From: Streptomyces sp. NBC_01707
Lineage (GTDB): Bacteria > Actinomycetota > Actinomycetes > Streptomycetales > Streptomycetaceae
Length of the DNA stretch: 64,000 nucleotides
NCBI RefSeq assembly: GCF_041438805.1
Contig: NZ_CP109190.1
Location: 8,556,001-8,620,000 of the forward strand
Direction: 5' to 3'
A program made the translations under genes and the position numbers. The notes under the pieces are model-generated. The model did not search any database, had not been told where the DNA came from, and saw nothing but the letters and a program-made list of their open reading frames with translations. Position 1 is the first letter of the stretch, and each line of letters starts with the position of its first letter. This document shows positions 41,336 through 50,018 of the stretch, piece after piece.

Positions 41336-42493
41336 TCAGAGCGGGGTGTGATCCGCCCGCCGGCCGCGTTCGGCCTCGGTCCGGCTCCGGTGCGCGGCAC
41401 GTCCCGTGTCCTCGTCACCCTCCCTACGGGTGCCGTCGGCCGCTCCCGCAGTGTCCGAAGCGGCGCGGCCGTCCCCGATCGGCAACCGGGCCGATGCCAG
41501 CCCCGCGAGCAGTCCTGCGCCCGCCGTCACGGGCGTGAAGCTCAGTGCGTTCCCGACGCTCGCCAGGGCCGCAAGCGCGGTGAGCGCGGCGCCCGCCGTC
41601 AGGACGACTGCCGTGGAGCGGGGGGAGCGCCAGAGCACGTACAGCAGCCAGCCGAAGGCCGCACCCAGCAGCGCCAACCCCACCACGCCCTGCTCGGCGG
41701 CCTGCTGCAGCGGCGCCGAGTGGGGCTTTCCGTCGGACCGCAGGGTCTGCTGGGTGGTCGGACTCATCTCGGCGAACCGGTCGGGTCCGACGCCCAGCAC
41801 CGGATGCTCCTTGGCGAGCGTCACCGCGTCCTCCCACAGAAGCACGCGGTTCCCGGTGAGCTGGCCCTCCAGGGAGATCATCAGGCCGTCGGGCAGCGCT
41901 TCCTCCGCCACCGCCCATGACGCACCGACGACCAGCGCCGCGACCAGTGCGAACCCGGCGAGCCCGAGCAGCCTGCGGCGCATTCTCGCCGCGGCCAGCG
42001 AACAGAGCAGTACCCCGAGTGCCGCGACGAAACCGGCCCCCGACCGCATGGTCAGCGCTGCGCAGGCGGTTCCGAACGCGAGCAGCCGCAGTGCGAGGCG
42101 TAACGGAGCGCGCCGGGCCGCGGCTGCCGCGCAGCAGGCGGAGCCCGCGGCCAGGACCAGCAGCGCGGCCGCCGCCCCGGTGTGACCGGGCGCGATGTCG
42201 ACGGCGGCGGTGGCACCCGGCATGCCACTGCGGCGTGAGAGGAGGGCCATGACGAGGGCGGCGACGGCGGCGGCCGTGGCGGTGACCACCGGCAGCAGCG
42301 TGCCGCAGATCCGACCGCAGGCGAAGCCCGCGGCGACGGCCAGCAGTGCCAGCAGGACGCCCTCCGGCCTGGTCTCCCGCCCGGCCGCGCTGACCAGCGA
42401 CCAGATCGCGCAGGCGGCGAGAATCACCGCTCCGGCTCCGTCGGACGCGTTGCCGCGTTCCCGAGCCACGTAAGCGCCTGCCGGTGCAGTCAT
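41336..42493 (-). CDS. O-antigen ligase (Wzy_C) family membrane protein
   Basis: The 385-residue protein has about ten hydrophobic helices and the family hallmark in the large external loop: LTGNRVLLWEDAVTLAKEHP, then VLGVGPDRFAEM and APLQQAAEQGVVGLALLGAA. Members ligate or polymerise glycans on the outside of the membrane; in Gram-positives they act in exopolysaccharide or teichoic-acid-like polymer assembly. ATG 42493 has GGGGGG 8 bases upstream. The C-terminal 45 residues are hydrophilic and charged. It is divergent from lnt. Confidence 0.83.
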   Translation of the reverse strand: MTAPAGAYVARERGNASDGAGAVILAACAIWSLVSAAGRETRPEGVLLALLAVAAGFACGRICGTLLPVVTATAAAVAALVMALLSRRSGMPGATAAVDIAPGHTGAAAALLVLAAGSACCAAAAARRAPLRLALRLLAFGTACAALTMRSGAGFVAALGVLLCSLAAARMRRRLLGLAGFALVAALVVGASWAVAEEALPDGLMISLEGQLTGNRVLLWEDAVTLAKEHPVLGVGPDRFAEMSPTTQQTLRSDGKPHSAPLQQAAEQGVVGLALLGAAFGWLLYVLWRSPRSTAVVLTAGAALTALAALASVGNALSFTPVTAGAGLLAGLASARLPIGDGRAASDTAGAADGTRREGDEDTGRAAHRSRTEAERGRRADHTPL

Positions 42494-42673
42494 CCGTCCG
42501 ACCCCCCGAACTGTGACCGTCCCGTCCGCGACGGCCGGATGCGGCCGGTCGGCGGGGGACTGGCGCACACGGTATCGGCAGTGGTGCGACTTTGTGGAGG
42601 AAAAGCACAGGAACGATCCAGCAAGGAGGATTCCGGCAAGGGCACGGGACTGCCCGCACACAGCCGACCACCG

Positions 42674-42679
42674 TAGACT
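42674..42679 (+). promoter_or_regulatory. -10 box of a probable leaderless promoter (lnt)
   Basis: TAGACT ends 7 bases before GTG 42687; no Shine-Dalgarno sequence is present. Confidence 0.5.
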
Positions 42680-42686
42680 CCGCCTG

Positions 42687-44279
42687 GTGAGCGCCACCAT
42701 CACCCCAGTCGACGACCCGCAGTCCGCCCCTCCGGCCGGGGGCAGACGGCTTCTGCCGGGGCTCGTAAGGCCTGCCGCGGCCGTGCTCTCGGGGGTGATG
42801 CTGTATCTGAGCTTCCCGCCCCGGCCCTTGTGGTGGCTGGTTCTGCCCGGCTTCGCACTGCTCGGCTGGACCCTGCACGGCCGTCGGCTGCGCGCCGGAT
42901 TCGGCCTCGGCCTGCTGGCCGGCCTCGGCTTCATGCTGCCGCTGCTGCACTGGACGGGCGAGGAGGTCGGCCCCGTCCCATGGCTGGCGCTCGCCGTCGC
43001 CGAAGCGCTGTTCGTCGCGGTGGGCTGCATCGGGATCGCCGCGGTGTCCCGGCTCGCCTGGTGGCCGGTCTGGGCCGCCGCCGTCTGGACGCTCGACGAG
43101 GCGGTCCGGGCCAGGGTGCCCTTCGGCGGCTTCCCCTGGGGCAAGATCGCGTTCGGACAGGCGGACAGTGTGTTCCTGCCGCTCGCGGCCGTCGGTGGCA
43201 CACCGCTGCTCTCGTTCGCGGTGGTGCTGTGCGGCTTCGGCCTCTTCGAAGCGGTGCGTTCCTTCCGTATGTACCGCAGCACCGGTCAGGTCCCCCGAGC
43301 CGCGGTCGCCGCCGCGGCCGTGACGGTCCTCGTACCCCTTGCCGGGGCGCTGGCCGCGCTGCCGCTCGTCGACGACTCGGCGGAGGACGGCACCGCGACC
43401 GTCGCGGCGATCCAGGGCAATGTGCCCCGCCTCGGGCTCGACTTCAACTCCCAGCGCCGGGCCGTCCTCGACAACCATGCACGCCGTACCGAACAGCTCG
43501 CCCGCGATGTGCAGGCGGGCAAGGTGCCGCAGCCCGACTTCGTCCTGTGGCCGGAGAACTCCTCCGACCTCGACCCCTACCGCAACGCGGACGCACGGAT
43601 CGTCATCGACGAGGCCGTGAAGGCGATCAACGCCCCCACCGTGGTCGGCGCGGTCGTCGAGCCCGACACCGGCAAACTGCGCAACACCCTGATCCAGTGG
43701 GACCCGAACGGCGGCCCCGTCGCCACGTACGACAAGCGCCACATCCAGCCCTTCGGCGAGTACATGCCGATGCGGTCCGTCGCACGCGTCTTCAGCTCGG
43801 ACGTCGACCGGGTGCAGCGCGACTTCGGACCGGGCAAGAAGGTCGGCGTCTTCGATCTGGCGGGCACCCAGGTGGGACTCGTCACCTGCTACGAAGCCGC
43901 CTTCGACGACGCCGTACGGGACACCGTCGAACACGGCAGCCAACTGATCGCAGTCCCCAGCAACAACGCCACCTTCGGCCGGAGCGAGATGACGTACCAG
44001 CAGCTGGCCATGAGCCGGGTGCGGGCCGTCGAGCACAGCCGGTCCGTCGTCGTCCCGGTCACCAGCGGGGTCAGCGCGGTCATCCGTCCGGACGGGACGA
44101 TCGTCCAGCAGACGAAGATGTTCACCGCGGACGCGCTGGTGGACAAGGTGCCGCTGCGCTCGTCCCTGACCCCCGCGACCCGGCTGGGCACGCTCCCTGA
44201 AGGGCTGCTCGCGCTGATCGCCGTGACGGGACTGGGCCGGGTGGCTGTCCGGTCGGTACGGGTCCGCCGCGGGCGGTGA
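42687..44279 (+). CDS. lnt: Apolipoprotein N-acyltransferase
   Basis: The 530-residue enzyme adds the third acyl chain to lipoproteins in the membrane. About seven N-terminal helices (AAVLSGVMLYLSFPPRPLWW onward; PFGGFPWGKIAFGQ is typical) are followed by a nitrilase domain. It carries the catalytic triad: Glu in LWPENSSDLD, Lys in YDKRHIQPFGEYMP and Cys in GLVTCYEAAFDD. The loop SNNATFGRSEMTYQQLAMSR matches active Lnt proteins. GTG 42687 is chosen by a TAGACT box 7 bases upstream. Streptomyces often have two lnt genes. Confidence 0.93.
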   Translation: MSATITPVDDPQSAPPAGGRRLLPGLVRPAAAVLSGVMLYLSFPPRPLWWLVLPGFALLGWTLHGRRLRAGFGLGLLAGLGFMLPLLHWTGEEVGPVPWLALAVAEALFVAVGCIGIAAVSRLAWWPVWAAAVWTLDEAVRARVPFGGFPWGKIAFGQADSVFLPLAAVGGTPLLSFAVVLCGFGLFEAVRSFRMYRSTGQVPRAAVAAAAVTVLVPLAGALAALPLVDDSAEDGTATVAAIQGNVPRLGLDFNSQRRAVLDNHARRTEQLARDVQAGKVPQPDFVLWPENSSDLDPYRNADARIVIDEAVKAINAPTVVGAVVEPDTGKLRNTLIQWDPNGGPVATYDKRHIQPFGEYMPMRSVARVFSSDVDRVQRDFGPGKKVGVFDLAGTQVGLVTCYEAAFDDAVRDTVEHGSQLIAVPSNNATFGRSEMTYQQLAMSRVRAVEHSRSVVVPVTSGVSAVIRPDGTIVQQTKMFTADALVDKVPLRSSLTPATRLGTLPEGLLALIAVTGLGRVAVRSVRVRRGR

Positions 44280-44299
44280 GCCGCACCGGGCGGGCCACG

Positions 44300-44305
44300 T
44301 AGGGT
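44300..44305 (+). promoter_or_regulatory. -10 box of a probable leaderless promoter (Nudix)
   Basis: TAGGGT ends 7 bases before ATG 44313; no Shine-Dalgarno sequence is present. Confidence 0.5.
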
Positions 44306-44312
44306 CGTCCTC

Positions 44313-44792
44313 ATGGCCACTCCTGACTTCATCCGCGAACTCCGTGCCACTGCCGGTACACAGTTGCTCCTGCTGCCGGGCGTCACTGCCGTGGTCTTCG
44401 ACGACGAGGGCCGGGTGCTGCTCGGGAGACGCTCCGACACCGGCAAATGGTCGGTCATCGGTGGCATCTGCGAACCGGGTGAGCAGCCTGCCGTATCGGC
44501 TGTCCGTGAGGTGTACGAGGAGACCGCCGTGCACTGCGTGGCGGAGCGGGTCGTGCTCACGCAGATGCTCGATCCCGTGCAGTACGCGAACGGCGACCGG
44601 TGCCAGTTCCTGGACGTCACCTTCCGCTGCCGGGCCACCGGGGGCGAGGCGCGTGTCAATGACGACGAGTCGCTGGAGGTGGGCTGGTTCCCGGTCGACG
44701 CCCTGCCGCCGTTGAACGAGTTCGGGCTCCTGCGGATCAAGCGGTCGCTCACGGACGAACCCACCTGGTTCGAGCCCGCCGGGCAGCATTGA
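44313..44792 (+). CDS. Nudix hydrolase
   Basis: The 159-residue single-domain enzyme has the Nudix box GGICEPGEQPAVSAVREVYE followed by ETAVHC, the metal-binding helix. The strand VTAVVFDDEGRVLLGRRSDT and the C-terminal WFPVDALPPLNEFG are typical of MutT/ADP-ribose-pyrophosphatase relatives. It hydrolyses a nucleoside diphosphate linked to an unknown group. Gly-rich GGIC and the REVxEE glutamates are intact, so it should be active. Just downstream of lnt; it has its own leaderless-type promoter. Confidence 0.9.
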   Translation: MATPDFIRELRATAGTQLLLLPGVTAVVFDDEGRVLLGRRSDTGKWSVIGGICEPGEQPAVSAVREVYEETAVHCVAERVVLTQMLDPVQYANGDRCQFLDVTFRCRATGGEARVNDDESLEVGWFPVDALPPLNEFGLLRIKRSLTDEPTWFEPAGQH

Positions 44793-44819
44793 CGTATGGG
44801 CGGCAGCCGCTCATGCGGA

Positions 44820-44854
44820 CGCCGGACGGGCTCGACCACTCAGCCCGTCCGGCG
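44820..44854. terminator. Strong bidirectional hairpin terminator
   Basis: CGCCGGACGGGCT (44820-44832) and AGCCCGTCCGGCG (44842-44854) form perfect 13-bp arms around a 9-base loop between the convergent Nudix and MHS transporter genes. Confidence 0.85.
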
Positions 44855-44880
44855 ATTCCATGGCTCGCACAGTCAGATGC

Positions 44881-46263
44881 TCATGCGGTACGGGCGTCGG
44901 CGGCCACAGCCGCCGCCGTGTCCGGCGCCGGTGCCGCCTCGATGTTCTCGAGGTCGCGCAGCCGGGTCTCCTTCGCACAGACGACAGCCAGCACGGTGAC
45001 GAGCGCCGCGGCGATCACGTACAGCGAGATCATTGTCGAGCTGTGGTAGTTCTCGAGCAGCGCGGTGGCGATGAGCGGCGCCGGGGCACCGGCTGCGACC
45101 GACGAGAACTGAGCGCCGATCGACGCACCCGAGTACCGCATCCGGGTCGCGAACATCTCCGAGAAGAAGGCCGCCTGAGGCGCGTACATGGCCCCGTGGA
45201 AGATGAGTCCGACCGTGACGGCGAGCAGCAGGCTCCCGAAGCTGCGGCTGTCGATCAGCGCGAAGAACGGGAACATCCACAGCCCCACACCGACCGCCCC
45301 GATCAGATAGATGGGCTTGCGGCCGAACCGGTCCGACAGCGCGCCCCACACCGGGATGACCGCGAAGTGGATGGCGGAGGCGATGAGCACGGCGTTCAGT
45401 GCCGTCTGCTTGCTCAGCTCAGCGGCAGTCGTCGCATACACGAGGATGAACGCGGTGATCACGTAGTAGCTGATGTTCTCCGCCATCCGGGCGCCCATGG
45501 CGATGAGCACATCCCGCCAGTGGTGGCGCAGCACGGCGACGAGCGGCATCTTCTCGGCCGCGGCGGCGGCCCCCTTGCGTGCCTCGGCCTGCGCCAGCGC
45601 GGCCTTGAACACCGGTGATTCATCGACAGAGAGACGAATCCACAAGCCGACGATCACGAGCACGCCGGACAGCAGGAACGGGATGCGCCAGCCCCACGTC
45701 CCGAAAGCGGAATCCGACAGCAGCGCCGTGAGCGCGGAGAGCACCCCGGTCGCGAGCAGCTGCCCGGCCGGCGCTCCGGTCTGCGGCCAGGAGGCCCAGA
45801 ACCCACGCCGCTTCGCGTCCCCGTGCTCCGATACGAGGAGCACGGCCCCGCCCCATTCGCCGCCGAGGGCGAAGCCCTGTACCAGTCGCAGGACCGTGAG
45901 CAGTACCGGAGCGGCGGCACCGACGGTGGCGTGCGTCGGCAGCAGCCCGATGGCGAAGGTCGCCCCACCCATCAGCAGCAGACTCAGCACCAGCAGCTTC
46001 TTGCGGCCGAGCCGGTCGCCGTAGTGCCCGAACACCAGGGCGCCGAGCGGCCTGGCTGCGAAGCCGACCGCGTAGGTGAGGAAGGAGAGGAGCGTTCCGA
46101 CGAGCGGGTCGGACTCGGGGAAGAACAGCTTGGGGAAGACGAGAGCGGCTGCTGACCCGTAGAGAAAGAAGTCGTACCACTCGATGGTGGTCCCGATGAG
46201 GCTTGCGGCGACGATGCGCTTGAGCGAGCGGGCGGTCGGTGGAGCGGATGCCGAGGCGGCCAT
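44881..46263 (-). CDS. MHS-family MFS transporter (metabolite:proton symporter)
   Basis: The 460-residue 12-helix symporter starts with the MHS signature ASLIGTTIEWYDFFLYGSAA and has the loop FGHYGDRLGRKKLLVLSLLL, LRLVQGFALGGEWGGAVLLV and RMRYSGASIGAQFSSVAAGA. The family moves alpha-ketoglutarate, citrate, proline/betaine, shikimate or aromatic acids; the substrate cannot be fixed. ATG 46263 has GGAAG upstream. A TATGGT box (read leftward, 46353-46348) may be its -10. It is monocistronic. Confidence 0.9.
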   Translation of the reverse strand: MAASASAPPTARSLKRIVAASLIGTTIEWYDFFLYGSAAALVFPKLFFPESDPLVGTLLSFLTYAVGFAARPLGALVFGHYGDRLGRKKLLVLSLLLMGGATFAIGLLPTHATVGAAAPVLLTVLRLVQGFALGGEWGGAVLLVSEHGDAKRRGFWASWPQTGAPAGQLLATGVLSALTALLSDSAFGTWGWRIPFLLSGVLVIVGLWIRLSVDESPVFKAALAQAEARKGAAAAAEKMPLVAVLRHHWRDVLIAMGARMAENISYYVITAFILVYATTAAELSKQTALNAVLIASAIHFAVIPVWGALSDRFGRKPIYLIGAVGVGLWMFPFFALIDSRSFGSLLLAVTVGLIFHGAMYAPQAAFFSEMFATRMRYSGASIGAQFSSVAAGAPAPLIATALLENYHSSTMISLYVIAAALVTVLAVVCAKETRLRDLENIEAAPAPDTAAAVAADARTA

Positions 46264-46500
46264 GGGTACCACTTCCGGACGGTTGCGGGGACGTTTCGTG
46301 TCGCCACACCGTAGGAAGGGGCAGGTCAGGGGCGTATGTGGTGGGGGACCATAGTTCTCGGGCCGGGTGTGCGCGGGGCCACCATGACAGGCGCCTCGAG
46401 ACTGCTTCGAGGACCGTACCGAAGCCGGCGGACGCCTGTCCGAGATGCGTTGTCCGGCACGGTTCGGCGCCCTGGTGCCGGCTCCCGCGCCGGTTTCCGG

Positions 46501-47961
46501 TCAGCGGCGGTGAGGCAGACTCCAGCGGTACGGAGCGATGAGCCGGTCGACCGACTTGGGGCCCCAGGAGCCCGGGGCGTACGGCTCGACCGGCAGCGGG
46601 TTCGCCAGCAGCGGGGCTGATGTCTCCCACAGACGCTCGATCCCGTCGGAGCGGGTGAACAGGGACTGGTCTCCCAGCATCGCGTCCAGGATGAGGCGTT
46701 CGTATCCTTCGAGCGCGTACATCGAGTTGAAGGAGCCGCCGTAGTCGAAGACCATCCCGGCCTCCTCCAGGCGCATGGCAGGGCCGGGCTCCTTCACCAG
46801 GAAGCTGGTCGCGATGCGGCCGGGATCGTCGAAATCGATCACCAGCTCGTTGGTCCGGGCTGCTTCCGAGCCGCCCTGCGCGGGCTGGGGGAACATCCGC
46901 AGGGCCGGTTCCCGGAAGCCGAGCGTCACGACGTGCCTTCCTTCTCCGAGCGACTTGCCCGAACGCAGGAAGAACGGCACACCTGCCCACCGCCAGTTGT
47001 CGAGTTCGACGCGCAGCGCGATGAACGTCTCGGTGTCCGACCGGGGATCGACGCCCGGCTCGTCGCGATACCCCTCGTACTGGCCACGTACGACCTGTGC
47101 CGGGTCCAGGTGCCGCATGGACTGGAAGACCTTTTCCTTCTCGTCCCGCAGCGACTTCGCGACGAGTGCGGTCGGGGGCTCCATCGCGATGAATCCCATG
47201 AGCTGGAACAGGTGAGTGACGATCATGTCCCGGAAGGTGCCGGTGCCTTCGAAGAACTGTGCCCGGCCCTCGATTCCGATCTTCTCCGGCACATCGATCT
47301 GCACATGGCTGATGTGGTCGCGGTTCCAGATGGGCTCGAAGAGACCGTTGGCGAACCGGAGGGCGAGGATGTTGTCCACGGACTCCTTGCCGAGGAAGTG
47401 GTCGATGCGGAAGATCCGGGACTCGTCGAACACGGAGTGGATCGTCGCGTTGAGGGCCTGGGCCGAGGGGAGGTCCGTGCCGAAGGGCTTCTCCACGATG
47501 ACGCGGGCGTTCTCGGCGAGGCCGGTCGCGCCCAGCATCTCGATCACGGAGGCGAAGGCATTCGGCGGCACCGCGAGGTGGAAGAGCCGGCAGGGCTCAC
47601 CTCCGACGGCCTGCTCGGCCTTCCGTACGGCCGAAAGGAGCGGCTCGGGGTCGTCCGGGTCGGCCGCGCCGAATGTCAGCGCTTCCTCGAACTCCTGCCA
47701 CTCCGGGCCTTCCGGCTTCGACCTGCCGAATTCGGCGGCCGCCTCCCGGGCCCTCTCGCGGAAGGCGTCGTCGCTGAGGGCGGCCTGGGACGGTGCGGAG
47801 CCGACGATCCGGTAGCGGGCCGGCAGCAGCCCGGCCTTGGCGAGATGGAAGAGCCCTGGCAGGAGTTTGCGCCGGGCGAGGTCACCGGTCGCACCGAACA
47901 GCACGATGACATGGTCGTCGGGGACCGGACCACTGCTTTCGGACCCGGGGCCGCTGGCCAT
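46501..47961 (-). CDS. zwf: Glucose-6-phosphate dehydrogenase
   Basis: The 486-residue enzyme oxidises glucose-6-phosphate to 6-phosphogluconolactone with NADP+, opening the pentose phosphate pathway. The N-terminal Rossmann motif is VLFGATGDLARRKLLPGLFH, the active-site motif RIDHFLGKESVDNILALRFA carries the catalytic His and substrate Lys, and IVEKPFGTDLPSA is conserved. It starts 3 bases after the stop of the upstream 6-phosphogluconate dehydrogenase gene, so the two are translated together. No opcA, tal or tkt genes accompany it, so it is probably a second copy outside the main pathway operon. Confidence 0.95.
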   Translation of the reverse strand: MASGPGSESSGPVPDDHVIVLFGATGDLARRKLLPGLFHLAKAGLLPARYRIVGSAPSQAALSDDAFRERAREAAAEFGRSKPEGPEWQEFEEALTFGAADPDDPEPLLSAVRKAEQAVGGEPCRLFHLAVPPNAFASVIEMLGATGLAENARVIVEKPFGTDLPSAQALNATIHSVFDESRIFRIDHFLGKESVDNILALRFANGLFEPIWNRDHISHVQIDVPEKIGIEGRAQFFEGTGTFRDMIVTHLFQLMGFIAMEPPTALVAKSLRDEKEKVFQSMRHLDPAQVVRGQYEGYRDEPGVDPRSDTETFIALRVELDNWRWAGVPFFLRSGKSLGEGRHVVTLGFREPALRMFPQPAQGGSEAARTNELVIDFDDPGRIATSFLVKEPGPAMRLEEAGMVFDYGGSFNSMYALEGYERLILDAMLGDQSLFTRSDGIERLWETSAPLLANPLPVEPYAPGSWGPKSVDRLIAPYRWSLPHRR

Positions 47962-47964
47962 GGT

Positions 47965-48996
47965 TCACCGCGCCTTCTCGGCGTGACCGCCGAATTCGCC
48001 GCGCATCGCGGACAGCACCTTGTCCCTGAACTCGCCGAGCGCGCGTGATTCGTACCGCTCGGTGAGCGCGGCGCTGATGACGGGCGCGGGCACGCTCTCC
48101 TCCACGGCCGCGATCACCGTCCACCGGCCCTCTCCGGAGTCGGAGACCCGGCCGGCGAAATCGTCGAGCTCGGGCGAGCGGGACAGCGCGTCGGCCACGA
48201 GGTCGACCAGCCAGGACCCGACGACGGAGCCGCGGCGCCACACCTCGGCGACCTCGGCCACGTCGATCTCGTACCGGTAGGCCTCGGGTTCGCGCAGCGG
48301 GGCGGTCTCGGCGTCGACGGAGCGCGAGCGCAGGCCCGCGTCCGCGTGCTTGATGATGCCGAGCCCCTCGGCGATGGCGGCCATCATCCCGTACTCGACC
48401 CCGTTGTGGACCATCTTCACGAAGTGGCCCGCGCCGTTCGGGCCGCAGTGCAGATAGCCATGGGACGCGGTCCCGTCGGTCCGGGTCCTGCCAGGGGTGG
48501 GCTCGGCGTTTCCGGTGCCCGGGGCGATGGCGCGGAAGACGGGGTCGAGCCGGCCTACCGCCTCTTCCTCGCCACCGATCATCAGACAGTAGCCCCGCTC
48601 CAGACCCCAGACGCCGCCCGAGGTCCCGCAGTCGACGTAGTGGACCCCGCGCGGAGCGAGCTGTTTCGCCCGGGTGATGTCGTCCCGGTAGTACGAGTTG
48701 CCGCCGTCGATGACGGTGTCACCGGGGTCGAGCAGGGCGGCCAACTGGTCCAGCGTCGACTGCACCACACCGGCGGGGAGCATCAGCCAGGCGTTTCTCG
48801 GCTTCTCCAGCTTGTCGACCAGGTCGTGGAGGGAGGAGGCCGCGGTCGCCCCCTCCTTCTCCAGCTTCTGTACGGCCTCCCTGTCCAGGTCGTAGACGAC
48901 ACAGCGATGGCCGTCCCGCATCAGTCGGCGCACGAGATTGGCGCCCATCCGGCCGAGCCCGATCATGCCGAGCTGCATGGGTGTGTCAGTGGTCAT
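47965..48996 (-). CDS. gnd: 6-phosphogluconate dehydrogenase, decarboxylating (short form)
   Basis: The 343-residue enzyme has the nucleotide motif GMIGLGRMGANLVRRLMRDG, substrate motif DGGNSYYRDD, CGTSGGVWGLERGYCLMIGG and the catalytic helix GAGHFVKMVHNGVEYGMMAA. It is the short form typical of actinobacteria, about 130 residues shorter than the E. coli type. It makes ribulose-5-phosphate, CO2 and a reduced nicotinamide. ATG 48996 has GGGAAG 6 bases upstream. It is the first gene of a two-gene operon with zwf. Confidence 0.94.
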   Translation of the reverse strand: MTTDTPMQLGMIGLGRMGANLVRRLMRDGHRCVVYDLDREAVQKLEKEGATAASSLHDLVDKLEKPRNAWLMLPAGVVQSTLDQLAALLDPGDTVIDGGNSYYRDDITRAKQLAPRGVHYVDCGTSGGVWGLERGYCLMIGGEEEAVGRLDPVFRAIAPGTGNAEPTPGRTRTDGTASHGYLHCGPNGAGHFVKMVHNGVEYGMMAAIAEGLGIIKHADAGLRSRSVDAETAPLREPEAYRYEIDVAEVAEVWRRGSVVGSWLVDLVADALSRSPELDDFAGRVSDSGEGRWTVIAAVEESVPAPVISAALTERYESRALGEFRDKVLSAMRGEFGGHAEKAR

Positions 48997-50014
48997 GGCC
49001 GACTTCCCGTTCTTCAGAGCGCGGTGGTGACGGATCAATGCGTTGGCGGACGAGCCGTGGCGGGCTCCGGCTCCTGGGCGATGCCGTCATGTCCTCGCCC
49101 ACCGCCGCGACTGCACCAGCTCCCGTGCGACCTCGGCCACCCGCTACGGGGCGAATCCGAGCTCCGTGAGCACGAGGGGCACCCCGGCGAGCACCGACCT
49201 GTTCAGCCGTCCGGAGCCCTTCCGGCTTCCTGAATCACATCCGGAACTTCAGCAGTCAGGTCCGGGTTCCGGACCTACTTCATGAGTGCGTTCATCGACT
49301 TCGGGATGACGCTCAGCGGTGTCCTGTTCTCGGTCCGCGAGGGTCAATATCTTGCGGAGTTCGCCGTCCGAAGGAGATCTGCACGCGCCGCTCATCGCAA
49401 CCACTCCCGACCATGGTTGCGCTGAGGCGGGCTCACCTTCGGTGGCCTGTTGGGTGTGTCCGGCCTTGCGAGCGGCCTCGGTCGGCGGCCCGTTGCTCGT
49501 GATCGAGCCCCTAATGTAAGGGCTGTCCCGTAATCCCTGGTGGATCGGCGCGCGGCGTCGGATGTGGCAGATCGTCGAAGTGCGCCGCGCGCCGGAAGGC
49601 GAGGCCGCCCATCTCGCGGCCACCCGCGCCACACCGTCCGACCTCGCCCGGATGCGTCAGGCCCTGGCCGCGATCGACGCGGCGGTCGCGGTGGGCGGTG
49701 ACGGTGCGGAGGAGGATCTCGCCTTCCACCGGTCCATCGCGGAGTCGACCGGGAACACGGTGATGGGCTCGACGGTGCGGTACCTCGGCGAGGTGCTGCG
49801 CAGCGGTATGCGCGTCACGCGCGCGAACGAGGCGCGACGGGGCGACTTCGTCGAAGCCGTCCGGCAGGAGCACCATGCCGTCCTGGCCGCCGTCGAGGCC
49901 GGCGCCGCCGAGGAGGCGCGCGCCGCCGCTTGAGGCACGCCGCCTCACGGCTGCAGGACGCGGTCGACGGATTCCGGGCCGCTCCCTGATCCAGCCTGAT
50001 ACGAACGAAAGACC
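48997..50014. other. Degenerate region with regulator remnant and repeat end
   Basis: There is no intact gene. The plus strand carries a broken GntR-type regulator (49550-49970). Near 49100-49230 the minus strand reads SVLAGVPLVLTELGFAP, an in-frame stop, then RVAEVARELVQSRRW, another apparent remnant. The right end is the repeat fragment at 49976-50018. Confidence 0.55.
49550..49970 (+). pseudogene. GntR/FadR regulator remnant (FCD domain only)
   Basis: From about 49562 the sequence encodes WQIVEVRRAPEGEAAHLAAT, LARMRQALAAIDAAV, EEDLAFHRSIAESTGN and RQEHHAVLAAVEAGAAEEAR, the effector (FCD) domain of GntR regulators with its metal-ligand His residues. The N-terminal DNA-binding domain is absent. 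At the end a frameshift near 49932 introduces a stop (…ARAAA), while the expected continuation LRHAASRLQDAVD lies in another frame. Confidence 0.7.
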
Positions 50015-50018
50015 CTAG
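49976..50018 (+). repeat. MITE-like repeat, solo end (copy C)
   Basis: GGGCCGCTCCCTGATCCAGC...GAACGAAAGACCCTAG matches the right end of copy A (13528-13570) and ends in the same CCCTAG-type border. Only this end of about 43 bp is present. Its CTAG supplies, on the opposite strand, the TAG stop of the sbnA-like gene. Confidence 0.65.

Noticed and set aside
49319..49519. Short frames on both strands between gnd and the GntR remnant
   Set aside because: No start signals or recognisable segments; treated as part of the degenerate region.
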